DNA from: Prolixibacteraceae bacterium
GTDB lineage: Bacteria > Bacteroidota > Bacteroidia > Bacteroidales > Prolixibacteraceae
Assembly: GCA_016788685.1 (NCBI GenBank)
Contig: JAEUSS010000233.1
Location: 1-5,136 of the forward strand
Direction: 5' to 3'
DNA: 5,136 bases
Under the pieces are notes generated by a model. The model saw nothing but the letters and a program-made list of their open reading frames with translations, did no database searches and was not told the DNA's origin. Shown piece after piece: positions 1 to 5,136 of the stretch. The stretch's first letter is position 1, and the number at the start of each line of letters is the position of its first letter. The position numbers and the translations under genes were made by a program.

Positions 1-1168
1 CATAATAATCTCTTTCTTTTTCAGTTAATCTGACAGAAGCTGCCCTGGAAATCCGCTCCATAATTTCTTCTTTGCTCTCGGTCATGTCCAGCGTTCCGGA
101 TATTCTGATATTCTGAAGTCCTGAAGTTGTAAAGGATAACCGTACCCGGTAAAATTTCTCCAACTCACCAATCACCTGCGATAACTCGGAGCGTTCAAAC
201 CGAAGCTGTTGTTTTTGCCAGGAGAGATAGCTTCTCCGATCAATATTCAGTATCGAAGTTTCTTTGTTTAAACGGTTGAATATGGCTGTTTGTCCGGGCT
301 GCATTTCAACAGGCTGATCATACAAATGAGCATGGTTCCTGCTTAGGTTCACTTTCCCTTCGGTCAGAGTTGTTTCAACATTCTCATCGTTCGGATAGGC
401 GGAGGTGACAAATTTAGTCCCCAACACATTAATTCTTACTTCCTGAGTTTGCACCACGAACGGATGACTCCTGTTTTTTGATACATCAAAATAGGCTTGT
501 CCGATTAGAAAAACCTCCCTCTCTTTTTCTGAGAACTTTCCGGGAAAAACCAACTGGCTTCCGGCATTGACAGTAATAGAAGTATTATCGGGAAGTGTGA
601 GGTTAGCCAATTTTCCCCACGGTACAACCAGACGATTTAAACCTGAAGGGTCCGTAATTTTATTTGTCGCCTTTCCTTCAATAATTAAGTTCCCGTCGGC
701 ATCGATATTGATGTTTGGTGTGTTCGCATCAAGACGGACAATTTCACCTCCGGCAAGTATAAGCTGAGCGGGTTCGCCGGCTATCGGCTCAACGAACAGA
801 CTATATGCATAAAATTGCTCGTTAAAAAGATTTTTCTGGTAAAAGAGCATCGAACCAATAGCAAAGAATACCAGGGCAACGGCAGCATACCTACTCCAAT
901 AAAACAATTGACGAATATTTTGTCGGGTATTTTGTTTTTTCTCTATTTCTGAAAGAATCTTTACAAACAGAGTTATCTTTTCTCCTTCAGAAAATTCGGC
1001 ATCGTTGGTTTTTAACTGGCTCAGAACTTTTCTGGCCAGTATAATATTATGCTTCTCATCAGGATGAAGTGCTTGAAATTGTTCCCACCAGGACTCACAC
1101 TCCGGGGTCGGATGAAATATCCATTGAATGAATTTCGGATTCTCGAGGTATTGACTTAACTTTTCCAT
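1..1168 (-). CDS. FecR-family anti-sigma factor, C-terminus cut by window edge
   Basis: Inner-membrane anti-sigma factor and signal transducer that should hold the neighbouring ECF sigma factor until an outer-membrane receptor signals. The frame is open from ATG at 1168 to base 1, giving 389 residues without a stop; only a few C-terminal residues are probably missing. Residues 10-52 form the cytoplasmic sigma-binding helices (FIQWIFHP, SWWEQF, ARKVL). Residues about 93-110 are one hydrophobic membrane segment (YAAVALVFFAIGSMLF). Residues about 175-275 are the periplasmic FecR domain, with LVVPWGKLANLTLPD, GQAYFDV, HPFVVQT, NVLGTKFV and LTEGKVNL. Residues about 318-387 are the DUF4974 region (LRFERSELSQVIGELEKFY, ISGTLD) typical of Bacteroidota. 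There is no Shine-Dalgarno at a useful distance; a GGGAGG lies about 30 bases upstream, too far to help. The gene is probably cotranscribed with the sigma gene, 52 bases apart. Family assignment is secure; the signal is unknown because the receptor lies outside the window. Confidence 0.95.
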   Translation of the reverse strand, partial: MEKLSQYLENPKFIQWIFHPTPECESWWEQFQALHPDEKHNIILARKVLSQLKTNDAEFSEGEKITLFVKILSEIEKKQNTRQNIRQLFYWSRYAAVALVFFAIGSMLFYQKNLFNEQFYAYSLFVEPIAGEPAQLILAGGEIVRLDANTPNINIDADGNLIIEGKATNKITDPSGLNRLVVPWGKLANLTLPDNTSITVNAGSQLVFPGKFSEKEREVFLIGQAYFDVSKNRSHPFVVQTQEVRINVLGTKFVTSAYPNDENVETTLTEGKVNLSRNHAHLYDQPVEMQPGQTAIFNRLNKETSILNIDRRSYLSWQKQQLRFERSELSQVIGELEKFYRVRLSFTTSGLQNIRISGTLDMTESKEEIMERISRAASVRLTEKERDYY

Positions 1169-1180
1169 ATCGTTGTTATG

Positions 1181-1200
1181 CCCTATAGGGTATAAATACC
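1181..1200 (-). repeat. Two overlapping palindromes between sigma and fecR
   Basis: In the 52-base gap, CCCTATAGGG (1181-1190) is a perfect palindrome. It overlaps by two bases GGTATAAATACC (1189-1200), whose five-base arms are perfectly complementary. In the minus-strand mRNA only one of the two small hairpins could form at a time, and both sit 13-32 bases before the fecR start codon. They could be an operator or affect translation, but the stems are short, and AT-rich palindromes of this size also arise by chance. Confidence 0.35.
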
Positions 1201-1220
1201 TCCCGACATGGACAGATTTT

Positions 1221-1829
1221 TCAGTTTTTTTTTGAAGAAAACAGAAAAAAAAGCACAATCCCCTTATCGCCAACAATTTCCTTAATGGATTTTAGCGCCC
1301 GATAAACCTGTTTCCGCACCGATTCGACGGTAATTTCGAGAATTTTGGCAATTTCACCGTACTCAAGTGATTCGTTGAAGCGCAGGTACAGGGCTTCTTT
1401 TTGTTTCGACGGAAGTTCCCCGATCACCCGGTTGAGTTTCTCGCGTATCTCGTTTTCTTCTTCCGACTGAATCAATTGACTCTCAAAACTGTATTGCGGG
1501 CTAAAATAATAAATTTCGCCAATCTCGCGGTAAGGTGTTTGTCGTTTGCCCTTCAGACGACGGATTATGTTATGACGAAGCGAAAAAATCAGGTAGTATT
1601 TTAATTTTTCAGGTGTGGTAGTGATCTCTTTATGGCGAAGGTACAAATCGATGAACACTTCCTGGATTGCATCGTTAACCGTATCCCGGTCGGATGAAAG
1701 TTTACTCCCGTATTGATATAAAGTCTGAATATGAAAATTGTATAGTTTGGCAAATGCTTCCTCATTTCCTTTCTTAAAAAGATACCAGATCTGCTCCCAA
1801 TTTTCTTTCTGATTTTTCTCTGCGATCAT
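1221..1829 (-). CDS. ECF-type RNA polymerase sigma-70 factor (FecI-like)
   Basis: A 202-residue alternative sigma factor that would direct RNA polymerase to target promoters once released by the FecR-type partner encoded just downstream. Region 2 spans residues about 25-94 (AFAKLYNFHIQTLYQYG, VNDAIQEVFIDLYLRHKEI, YLIFSLRHNIIRRL), covering the core-binding and -10 recognition helices. An acidic linker (QSEEENEIRE) leads to region 4 at about 131-185, with a helix-turn-helix LEYGEIAKILEITVESVRKQ followed by VYRALKSIKE. The length fits the Bacteroidota ECF family (about 170-210 residues). ATG at 1829 is chosen because it is the first start in the frame and has a weak AAAGGG five bases upstream. 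The C-terminal tail VLFFLFSSKKN is oddly hydrophobic and is encoded by a T8 and an A9 run just before the TGA stop. Sigma-then-fecR order is the usual one. Regulon unknown. Confidence 0.95.
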   Translation of the reverse strand: MIAEKNQKENWEQIWYLFKKGNEEAFAKLYNFHIQTLYQYGSKLSSDRDTVNDAIQEVFIDLYLRHKEITTTPEKLKYYLIFSLRHNIIRRLKGKRQTPYREIGEIYYFSPQYSFESQLIQSEEENEIREKLNRVIGELPSKQKEALYLRFNESLEYGEIAKILEITVESVRKQVYRALKSIKEIVGDKGIVLFFLFSSKKN

Positions 1830-2085
1830 CGACGCCCTTTGTTGCTTGTTCCGTTTGTGTCACTTCAAAATAAGCAAAATAATTCTGTACTTAAAATTAT
1901 TCATCAGGATATATTCGTTGTCAGATTTTACACGGGGAGTGCATTGCTGAATAGAAAAGAAATCTAAAACCAACTACCGAACGAACAGCAGCCGCGTTGG
2001 TTCATAGCTGTAAATTGGTAAGCCAGGCCCCTCTACATAACTTCAACTCACTTTACACCAGGCGCTTGTCATTCCAAAACAAACA
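1830..2085. other. Non-coding gap upstream of sigma gene
   Basis: No convincing gene is seen on either strand between the sigma start and the tRNA terminator. The stretch holds the weak sigma promoter candidate at 1866-1896 and a seven-base inverted repeat, AACCAAC (1968-1974) with GTTGGTT (1996-2002), enclosing a 21-base loop. A 13-codon minus-strand ORF (1964-2005) overlaps that repeat but has no support. The part from about 1975 to 2070 is richer in GC than the flanks, so it may be an eroded remnant or a leader structure. I cannot decide from the sequence alone. Confidence 0.5.
1866..1896 (-). promoter_or_regulatory. Possible promoter of the sigma-fecR operon
   Basis: Read on the minus strand, TTTT (1896-1893) is followed after 19 bases by TTATTTTG (1873-1866). 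This compares with the Bacteroidota -33 TTTG and -7 TAnnTTTG boxes, each with one mismatch. It would start transcription roughly 30 bases before the sigma ATG. A second TTATTTTG lies ten bases upstream (1876-1883). Because both boxes are imperfect and the region is AT-rich, this is only a candidate. Confidence 0.25.
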
Positions 2086-2122
2086 AAAAGCCGCAACTAA
2101 TTGTGAATTAATTGCGGCTTTT
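2086..2122 (-). terminator. Intrinsic terminator of tRNA-Val
   Basis: Perfect 11-base arms AAAAGCCGCAA (2086-2096) and TTGCGGCTTTT (2112-2122). After one C/A mismatch the stem continues with five more pairs, TAATT/AATTA, closed by a three-base loop. In the minus-strand RNA the hairpin begins eight bases after the tRNA 3' end and is followed by a T-rich tail (TTTTTGTTTGTTTT, about 2072-2085). The right flank is less T-rich for the plus direction, but the stem's own A/T ends could also stop plus-strand readthrough. Confidence 0.9.
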
Positions 2123-2129
2123 CTAAAAG

Positions 2130-2204
2130 TGGGCTGTACTGGATTCGAACCAGTGACCCCTACCCTGTCAAGGTAATGCTCTAAACCAACTGAGCTAACA
2201 GCCC
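2130..2204 (-). tRNA. tRNA-Val, anticodon GAC
   Basis: A 75-base cloverleaf reads on the minus strand. The acceptor GGGCTGT pairs with ACAGCCC, with discriminator A. The D stem is GCTC/GAGC around AGTTGGTTTA. The anticodon stem TTACC/GGTAG (one T-G pair) holds loop TTGACAG. The variable loop is GGGTC, and the T arm is ACTGG-TTCGAAT-CCAGT. The anticodon GAC (plus-strand 2167-2169) reads the valine codon GUC, and wobble rules allow GUU. A35 and A73 agree with valine identity. The 3' CCA is not encoded and must be added enzymatically. It stands alone, with its own promoter upstream and a strong terminator eight bases downstream. Confidence 0.96.
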
Positions 2205-2216
2205 CTTTTCGTGCCA

Positions 2217-2224
2217 CAAAAATA
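2217..2224 (-). promoter_or_regulatory. -7 box of tRNA-Val promoter
   Basis: The minus-strand TATTTTTG (2224-2217) matches the Bacteroidota -7 consensus TAnnTTTG exactly. It sits 12 bases before the mature tRNA 5' end, which leaves a very short leader, as expected for a tRNA gene. No clear TTTG box is found at the usual 19-20 bases upstream. Confidence 0.55.
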
Positions 2225-2269
2225 TAAAATTTTTGCTTTCCTCCTAGTTTGGTGAATAAATCCTCTAAA

Positions 2270-2301
2270 TTTGAGAATTCAGAATCAGTAAACTATTTTT
2301 G
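2270..2301 (+). promoter_or_regulatory. Promoter of the transmembrane regulator gene
   Basis: TTTG (2270-2273), a 20-base spacer and TATTTTTG (2294-2301) match both boxes of the Bacteroidota housekeeping promoter (-33 TTTG, -7 TAnnTTTG) without mismatch. The start of transcription should fall near 2308, giving a leader of about 60 bases before the ATG at 2368. The promoter diverges from the tRNA promoter about 45 bases away. TAAATTTG at 2266-2273 is also an exact -7 word but has no well-spaced partner. Confidence 0.6.
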
Positions 2302-2315
2302 AGATTGATTCCGGA

Positions 2316-2338
2316 GGGTTAATTAATGGGTTAATTTG
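2316..2338 (+). repeat. Direct repeat GGGTTAATT, 12-base pitch
   Basis: GGGTTAATT occurs at 2316-2324 and again at 2328-2336, one helical turn apart, just downstream of the predicted transcription start of the regulator gene. The second copy, extended to GGGTTAATTTG (2328-2338), recurs exactly at 4959-4969 behind that gene. The reverse-complement core TTAACC also recurs in the array near 5052-5069. SARP and OmpR-type winged-helix proteins commonly bind direct repeats with about this pitch, so this could be an autoregulatory operator. That is inference. Confidence 0.45.
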
Positions 2339-2367
2339 CCTTTCACAAGAACGACTATTCAGCTTAT

Positions 2368-4941
2368 ATGATGTTTCAGATGAATACAAAAATTCGTTGC
2401 ATTGTTGCCTTTTTTATCTTCTGGGCATGCTCAGCCTGGGCGGTCAATGCCAAGCCGGGAGATGATATCCCTTTGAAACAATACGATGAAACTATTTTTG
2501 TCATTTCCAATTTCTCAGGCGTTGATGCCAACCTCAACGAAACCCGTACTATTCCGGAGCTACTGAACCAAAATATCGGCGGATTCAGGTTTTATCTGGA
2601 ATGGGAGAAACAACAAAACCAGCTGATGATCAAAAAAACTGACGGAACTTCCATTCCCTTCAGGCAAACCATGCATGAAATCCAGAATTACCTGGAAAAT
2701 AACCCGGAGAAAATCTTTACCCTATTTCTCGATTTTGGCACCAATGTTAACGAAATCGAGGAAATATTCCAGGAAGTCGGAATCACCCGCTACGTATATA
2801 CTTACGATGCTAAAGAGGGATGGCCGTCATTGAAAAAAATGGTTGACGCCAATAAACGCCTGGTCACCTTCTCGATGCAGGAACACCGCAATAGCCCCGA
2901 TTGGATGCATTACATCTGGAACAATGCAGTGGAGCCGTATTTTTCAATTTGGGAGGCCCCCGTTTTTAAAGGAGAGTTTCTGAAAGGCGACCCTAAGAAC
3001 AGCCTGCTGATATATAACGACTATAATTTTCCGCGAAAAACAGAAAACGAAAAAAGCATCAAATACGACACCAATCAGAATCCTTATCTCATCGAGCACA
3101 TAAAAAATACATGGACCAACACCGGTAAAACACCCAATTTTATTATGCTCGACCGTTACGAAAACTGGATTCTGGGGGTTATCTCTTACCTCCGCGGTTT
3201 TAAGACCGTTACAGGAACGGTTACCTATAATACCCAGATACTCGACTATGTAAACTGGGAACAAACCGGCAGCCTGACAAGCGGAAAATTTTGCTTCCCG
3301 GTTGGACCGGGCGATAACCTGACCTTAGCCCCGCAGAGTCCGGGATTTCGCTTCACGCCCGAGTCTGTCACATTCAATGAACCCGATCAGAGCAGGGTTC
3401 AGCACTTTGTGGCTACTTCACTTGAAATCACAGATAATCTGGAAGGCTACTACACGTTTGCCAACCTGAGCCACGATTACAGCATCAACAGCTACGACGG
3501 AAAAAACGAAAACGTTCAGTTTACCAGTGATTCCACCCGTTCGACAGTCGCCGTATTCGGGCAAGACAGCCACATCATCTTGCCCGGAGCCGAAGAATTT
3601 AAAATAAGGGATCATGATTTTTCGGTGGCCGCCTGGGTAAAAATAAAAGAGTACCTGCCCAGCAAAAGAGATTACTGCATCCTCGGAACAAAAAACAACT
3701 CATACCAACAAGGAATCCACCTTCTGATCCGGGACAAAAAACCGTATTTCGGATTTTACAACAACGATCTTCAGGGCAAAACCCAGCTTGAAGCCGGGCA
3801 ATGGTACCACCTGGTCTGGCGATACAACAAACTAAGCGGCGAACAAGCCATTTTCCTGAATGGAAAACTCGACAGCCGGTCACTCGGACATCCGGCATAC
3901 AAAGGGCGCGAAAGCCTTTACATTGGTGTCGCGGGATTCAACTGGTCGTCAAACATGAACGGTGCGATTGACGACCTGAGTATTTGGTCGCGGGCTTTGG
4001 GCGAAGAAGAAATATGGCAGTTGAGTAAAGAGGTTATCGAGATTGTCCCTGTAAAAAACATCTTTGTTCTTTATCCGTTCATGTCCCGGGCGCTCATCTT
4101 CGTCCTCCTGGCCGCGTTCGCGCTCTTTATCTTCCTCAAACTTAAATCACGGATAAAGAAACAGCCTTCGGCGGCCGAAAAGATCCGAAGCATCGAACAA
4201 ACCATCGTCCGCAAACCAGAATCAAACTATATCCAGCTTTTTGGCGACTTTAAGGTTCTCGATAAAGAAGGAAGAGAAATATCCAGTCAATTTACACCCA
4301 AACTCCGGCAGCTGTTCCTGATTATTCTGATATACTCGCAGCGAAATAAGAATGGCATCTCGACACGGGAACTAACCGACATCCTGTGGCAAGGACATTC
4401 GTCACAAAGCGCAAAAAACAGCCGCGGTGTGACCATCCGGAAATTACGCCTGATCTTGGAATCGCTTGACTCCGTACAGATCAACTTTCACATAGACCGC
4501 TGGTCAATGGCCTTCGGTGGCTCCGTCTACTGCGATTACATTGAATGTTTAAAACTCCTGAAAAGGGAAAAAATTCATGATACCAACTTTAACCTGAATT
4601 TCTATCACATCATCCAGGAAGGCGAACTCTTCAAGGGCGAATCATACGACTGGCTTGATGATTTCAAGGGCTTCATCGGCAACAACATTGTTGATATCTT
4701 ACTAAAATTCATAAAAGAACTGACTATTGAGCAGGATGGACAGCTTATTCTGAAACTGACCGACCGCATTCTGATTACCGATCCGGTTAACGACCAGGCA
4801 TTGGCATATAAACTAAAAGTGCTGATCAAACAAAACAACTATAACCTGGCCCGGTTTACTTTTGACCGTTTTTGTACACTTTACGAGGAAATGTATGGTG
4901 AAAAATTCTCCGGAAAATTTGAAGAATTGGTTGCTGAATAA
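2368..4941 (+). CDS. Transmembrane SARP-like regulator with PI-PLC-like and LamG sensor domains
   Basis: An 857-residue protein that I read as a one-component membrane transcription factor. Residues 1-28 form a signal peptide ending VNA|K. Residues about 38-280 resemble the PI-PLC X domain (IPELLNQNIGGFRFYLEW, IQNYLENNPEKIFTLFLDF, GWPSLKKMVDANKRLVTFS, PNFIMLDRYE). However, the two catalytic histidines appear replaced: the SH position reads SN (47-48) and the LCHG region reads MIKKTDG (87-93). Residues about 281-352 look Ig-like (PGFRFTPESVTF). Residues about 355-553 are a LamG domain (DHDFSVAAWVKI, GQWYHLVW, IFLNGKLD, GAIDDLSIWSRALGEEEI). One membrane helix spans about 571-591, followed by basic KLKSRIKK. 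Residues about 620-720 are a winged helix (LFGDFKVLD, ISTRELTDILW, RGVTIRKLRLIL). Residues about 720-857 are a BTAD-like helical domain (GELFKGESYDW, ITDPVNDQALAYKLKVLI). Met5 (2380) is an alternative start; there is no Shine-Dalgarno for either. The ligand and targets are unknown. Confidence 0.85.
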   Translation: MMFQMNTKIRCIVAFFIFWACSAWAVNAKPGDDIPLKQYDETIFVISNFSGVDANLNETRTIPELLNQNIGGFRFYLEWEKQQNQLMIKKTDGTSIPFRQTMHEIQNYLENNPEKIFTLFLDFGTNVNEIEEIFQEVGITRYVYTYDAKEGWPSLKKMVDANKRLVTFSMQEHRNSPDWMHYIWNNAVEPYFSIWEAPVFKGEFLKGDPKNSLLIYNDYNFPRKTENEKSIKYDTNQNPYLIEHIKNTWTNTGKTPNFIMLDRYENWILGVISYLRGFKTVTGTVTYNTQILDYVNWEQTGSLTSGKFCFPVGPGDNLTLAPQSPGFRFTPESVTFNEPDQSRVQHFVATSLEITDNLEGYYTFANLSHDYSINSYDGKNENVQFTSDSTRSTVAVFGQDSHIILPGAEEFKIRDHDFSVAAWVKIKEYLPSKRDYCILGTKNNSYQQGIHLLIRDKKPYFGFYNNDLQGKTQLEAGQWYHLVWRYNKLSGEQAIFLNGKLDSRSLGHPAYKGRESLYIGVAGFNWSSNMNGAIDDLSIWSRALGEEEIWQLSKEVIEIVPVKNIFVLYPFMSRALIFVLLAAFALFIFLKLKSRIKKQPSAAEKIRSIEQTIVRKPESNYIQLFGDFKVLDKEGREISSQFTPKLRQLFLIILIYSQRNKNGISTRELTDILWQGHSSQSAKNSRGVTIRKLRLILESLDSVQINFHIDRWSMAFGGSVYCDYIECLKLLKREKIHDTNFNLNFYHIIQEGELFKGESYDWLDDFKGFIGNNIVDILLKFIKELTIEQDGQLILKLTDRILITDPVNDQALAYKLKVLIKQNNYNLARFTFDRFCTLYEEMYGEKFSGKFEELVAE

Positions 4942-5040
4942 AAACATGCTTTACAGCAGGGTTAATTTGTCTCAACAAAAACATATACTCCTAAAATTCA
5001 ATGATTTTACAACTAATAAGCCCCTAACCAGGCTCATTTA

Positions 5041-5093
5041 TTAATCCAAAATTAACCTTGCCTTAACCCGTCCGTAAACCTCAGCTAAAACCC
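5041..5093 (+). repeat. Phased TTAACC-type boxes, candidate activator sites
   Basis: TTAATCC (5041-5047), TTAACC (5052-5057), TTAACCC (5063-5069), TAAACC (5075-5080) and TAAAACCC (5086-5093) place the CC of each box 10, 11, 12 and 12 bases after the previous one. The sites therefore lie on one face of the helix. The last box covers the place where a -33 box would be expected for the element at 5111. Arrays like this are typical for activators that bind direct repeats. The words are short, so the assignment is tentative. Confidence 0.45.
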
Positions 5094-5110
5094 TGCTAAT
5101 TGCGCTATAT

Positions 5111-5118
5111 TAGTTTTG
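5111..5118 (+). promoter_or_regulatory. -7 box of a promoter pointing out of the window
   Basis: TAGTTTTG matches TAnnTTTG exactly. The -33 position (about 5087-5091) reads AAAAC instead of TTTG, so the core promoter looks weak and might depend on an activator. Transcription would start near 5125 and serve a gene beyond the right edge. Confidence 0.4.
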
Positions 5119-5136
5119 TGAGAACGATTTTTATTC

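Larger units (their letters stand above)
4942..5136. other. Intergenic region behind the regulator gene
   Basis: No gene is seen here. The stretch holds one GGGTTAATTTG (4959-4969), identical to the word before the regulator gene, then the phased AACC boxes (5041-5093) and a -7-like element (5111-5118). AGCAGGGTT (4955-4963) and AACCCTGCT (5089-5097) form a nine-base inverted repeat spaced about 125 bases apart. No strong terminator follows the regulator; AGCC/GGCT around 5019-5034 makes only a four-pair stem. Confidence 0.6.

Noticed and set aside
1986..1996. CAGCAGCCGCG, resembling the conserved 16S rRNA position-515 motif
   Set aside because: The flanking bases do not continue as 16S rRNA, so this is a chance 11-base match.
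1964..2005. 13-codon minus-strand ORF (MNQRGCCSFGSWF)
   Set aside because: No ribosome binding site or promoter of its own, and too short to distinguish from chance. A leader peptide role cannot be supported.
2130..2204. tRNA gene as an attachment site of an integrated element
   Set aside because: No integrase, no second copy of the tRNA 3' end and no mobile genes in the window.
2385..2445. Lipoprotein reading of the regulator's N-terminus (Cys21)
   Set aside because: The residues before the cysteine (FWAC) do not fit a lipobox, and a normal cleavage site after VNA is better.
2944..3898. Minus-strand ORFs of 65-106 codons inside the regulator gene
   Set aside because: They lie fully within a strongly supported plus-strand gene, have compositionally odd products and lack start signals; they are shadows.
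5019..5034. Possible terminator after the regulator gene
   Set aside because: Only four pairs (AGCC/GGCT), an eight-base loop and a mixed tail; too weak to call.
4862..5044. 60-codon plus-strand ORF overlapping the end of the regulator gene
   Set aside because: Most of it is the regulator's coding sequence in another frame; the rest runs through AT-rich intergenic DNA, and the product has no recognisable motif.

Overview
The window looks like a chromosomal segment of a Bacteroidota bacterium, probably a Bacteroidales/Marinilabiliales-type environmental lineage. The evidence is an ECF sigma factor next to a FecR-type anti-sigma factor that carries the Bacteroidota-typical C-terminal DUF4974 region, promoters of the TTTG / TAnnTTTG type, almost no Shine-Dalgarno sequences, and moderate GC content. 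No mobile element, CRISPR array or integrase is visible.

Left part (1-1829, minus strand): an ECF sigma-70 factor (1221-1829) followed 52 bases downstream by a FecR-family anti-sigma factor/sensor (1168 down to base 1, cut by the window edge a little before its C-terminus). This is the standard cell-surface-signalling pair. Its usual next gene, a TonB-dependent SusC/FecA-like receptor, would lie beyond the left edge. A 9-base homopolymer at the end of the sigma gene and an open frame leading into fecR leave room for a slippage-made fusion.

Middle (1830-2367): an upstream region for the sigma gene with one weak candidate promoter, then a minus-strand tRNA-Val(GAC) with a consensus-like promoter and a strong intrinsic terminator. 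Divergent from the tRNA is a good Bacteroidota promoter (TTTG-N20-TATTTTTG) for the large plus-strand gene, followed by a 12-base-pitch direct repeat of GGGTTAATT.

Right part (2368-5136, plus strand): one 857-residue gene with an unusual architecture. It has a signal peptide, a PI-PLC X-like domain that appears to lack its catalytic histidines, an Ig-like segment, a LamG/concanavalin-like domain and one transmembrane helix. On the cytoplasmic side follow a winged-helix DNA-binding domain and a BTAD-like helical repeat, as in SARP regulators. I read it as a one-component transmembrane transcription factor that senses something in the periplasm. Behind it lies a non-coding stretch with AACC/TTAACC boxes spaced 10-12 bases apart, ending at a TAGTTTTG -10-like element that lacks a -33 box. 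This looks like an activator-dependent promoter for a gene starting just past the right edge. The same GGGTTAA word (reverse complement TTAACCC) occurs in front of the regulator gene, so I propose it as the regulator's candidate operator.
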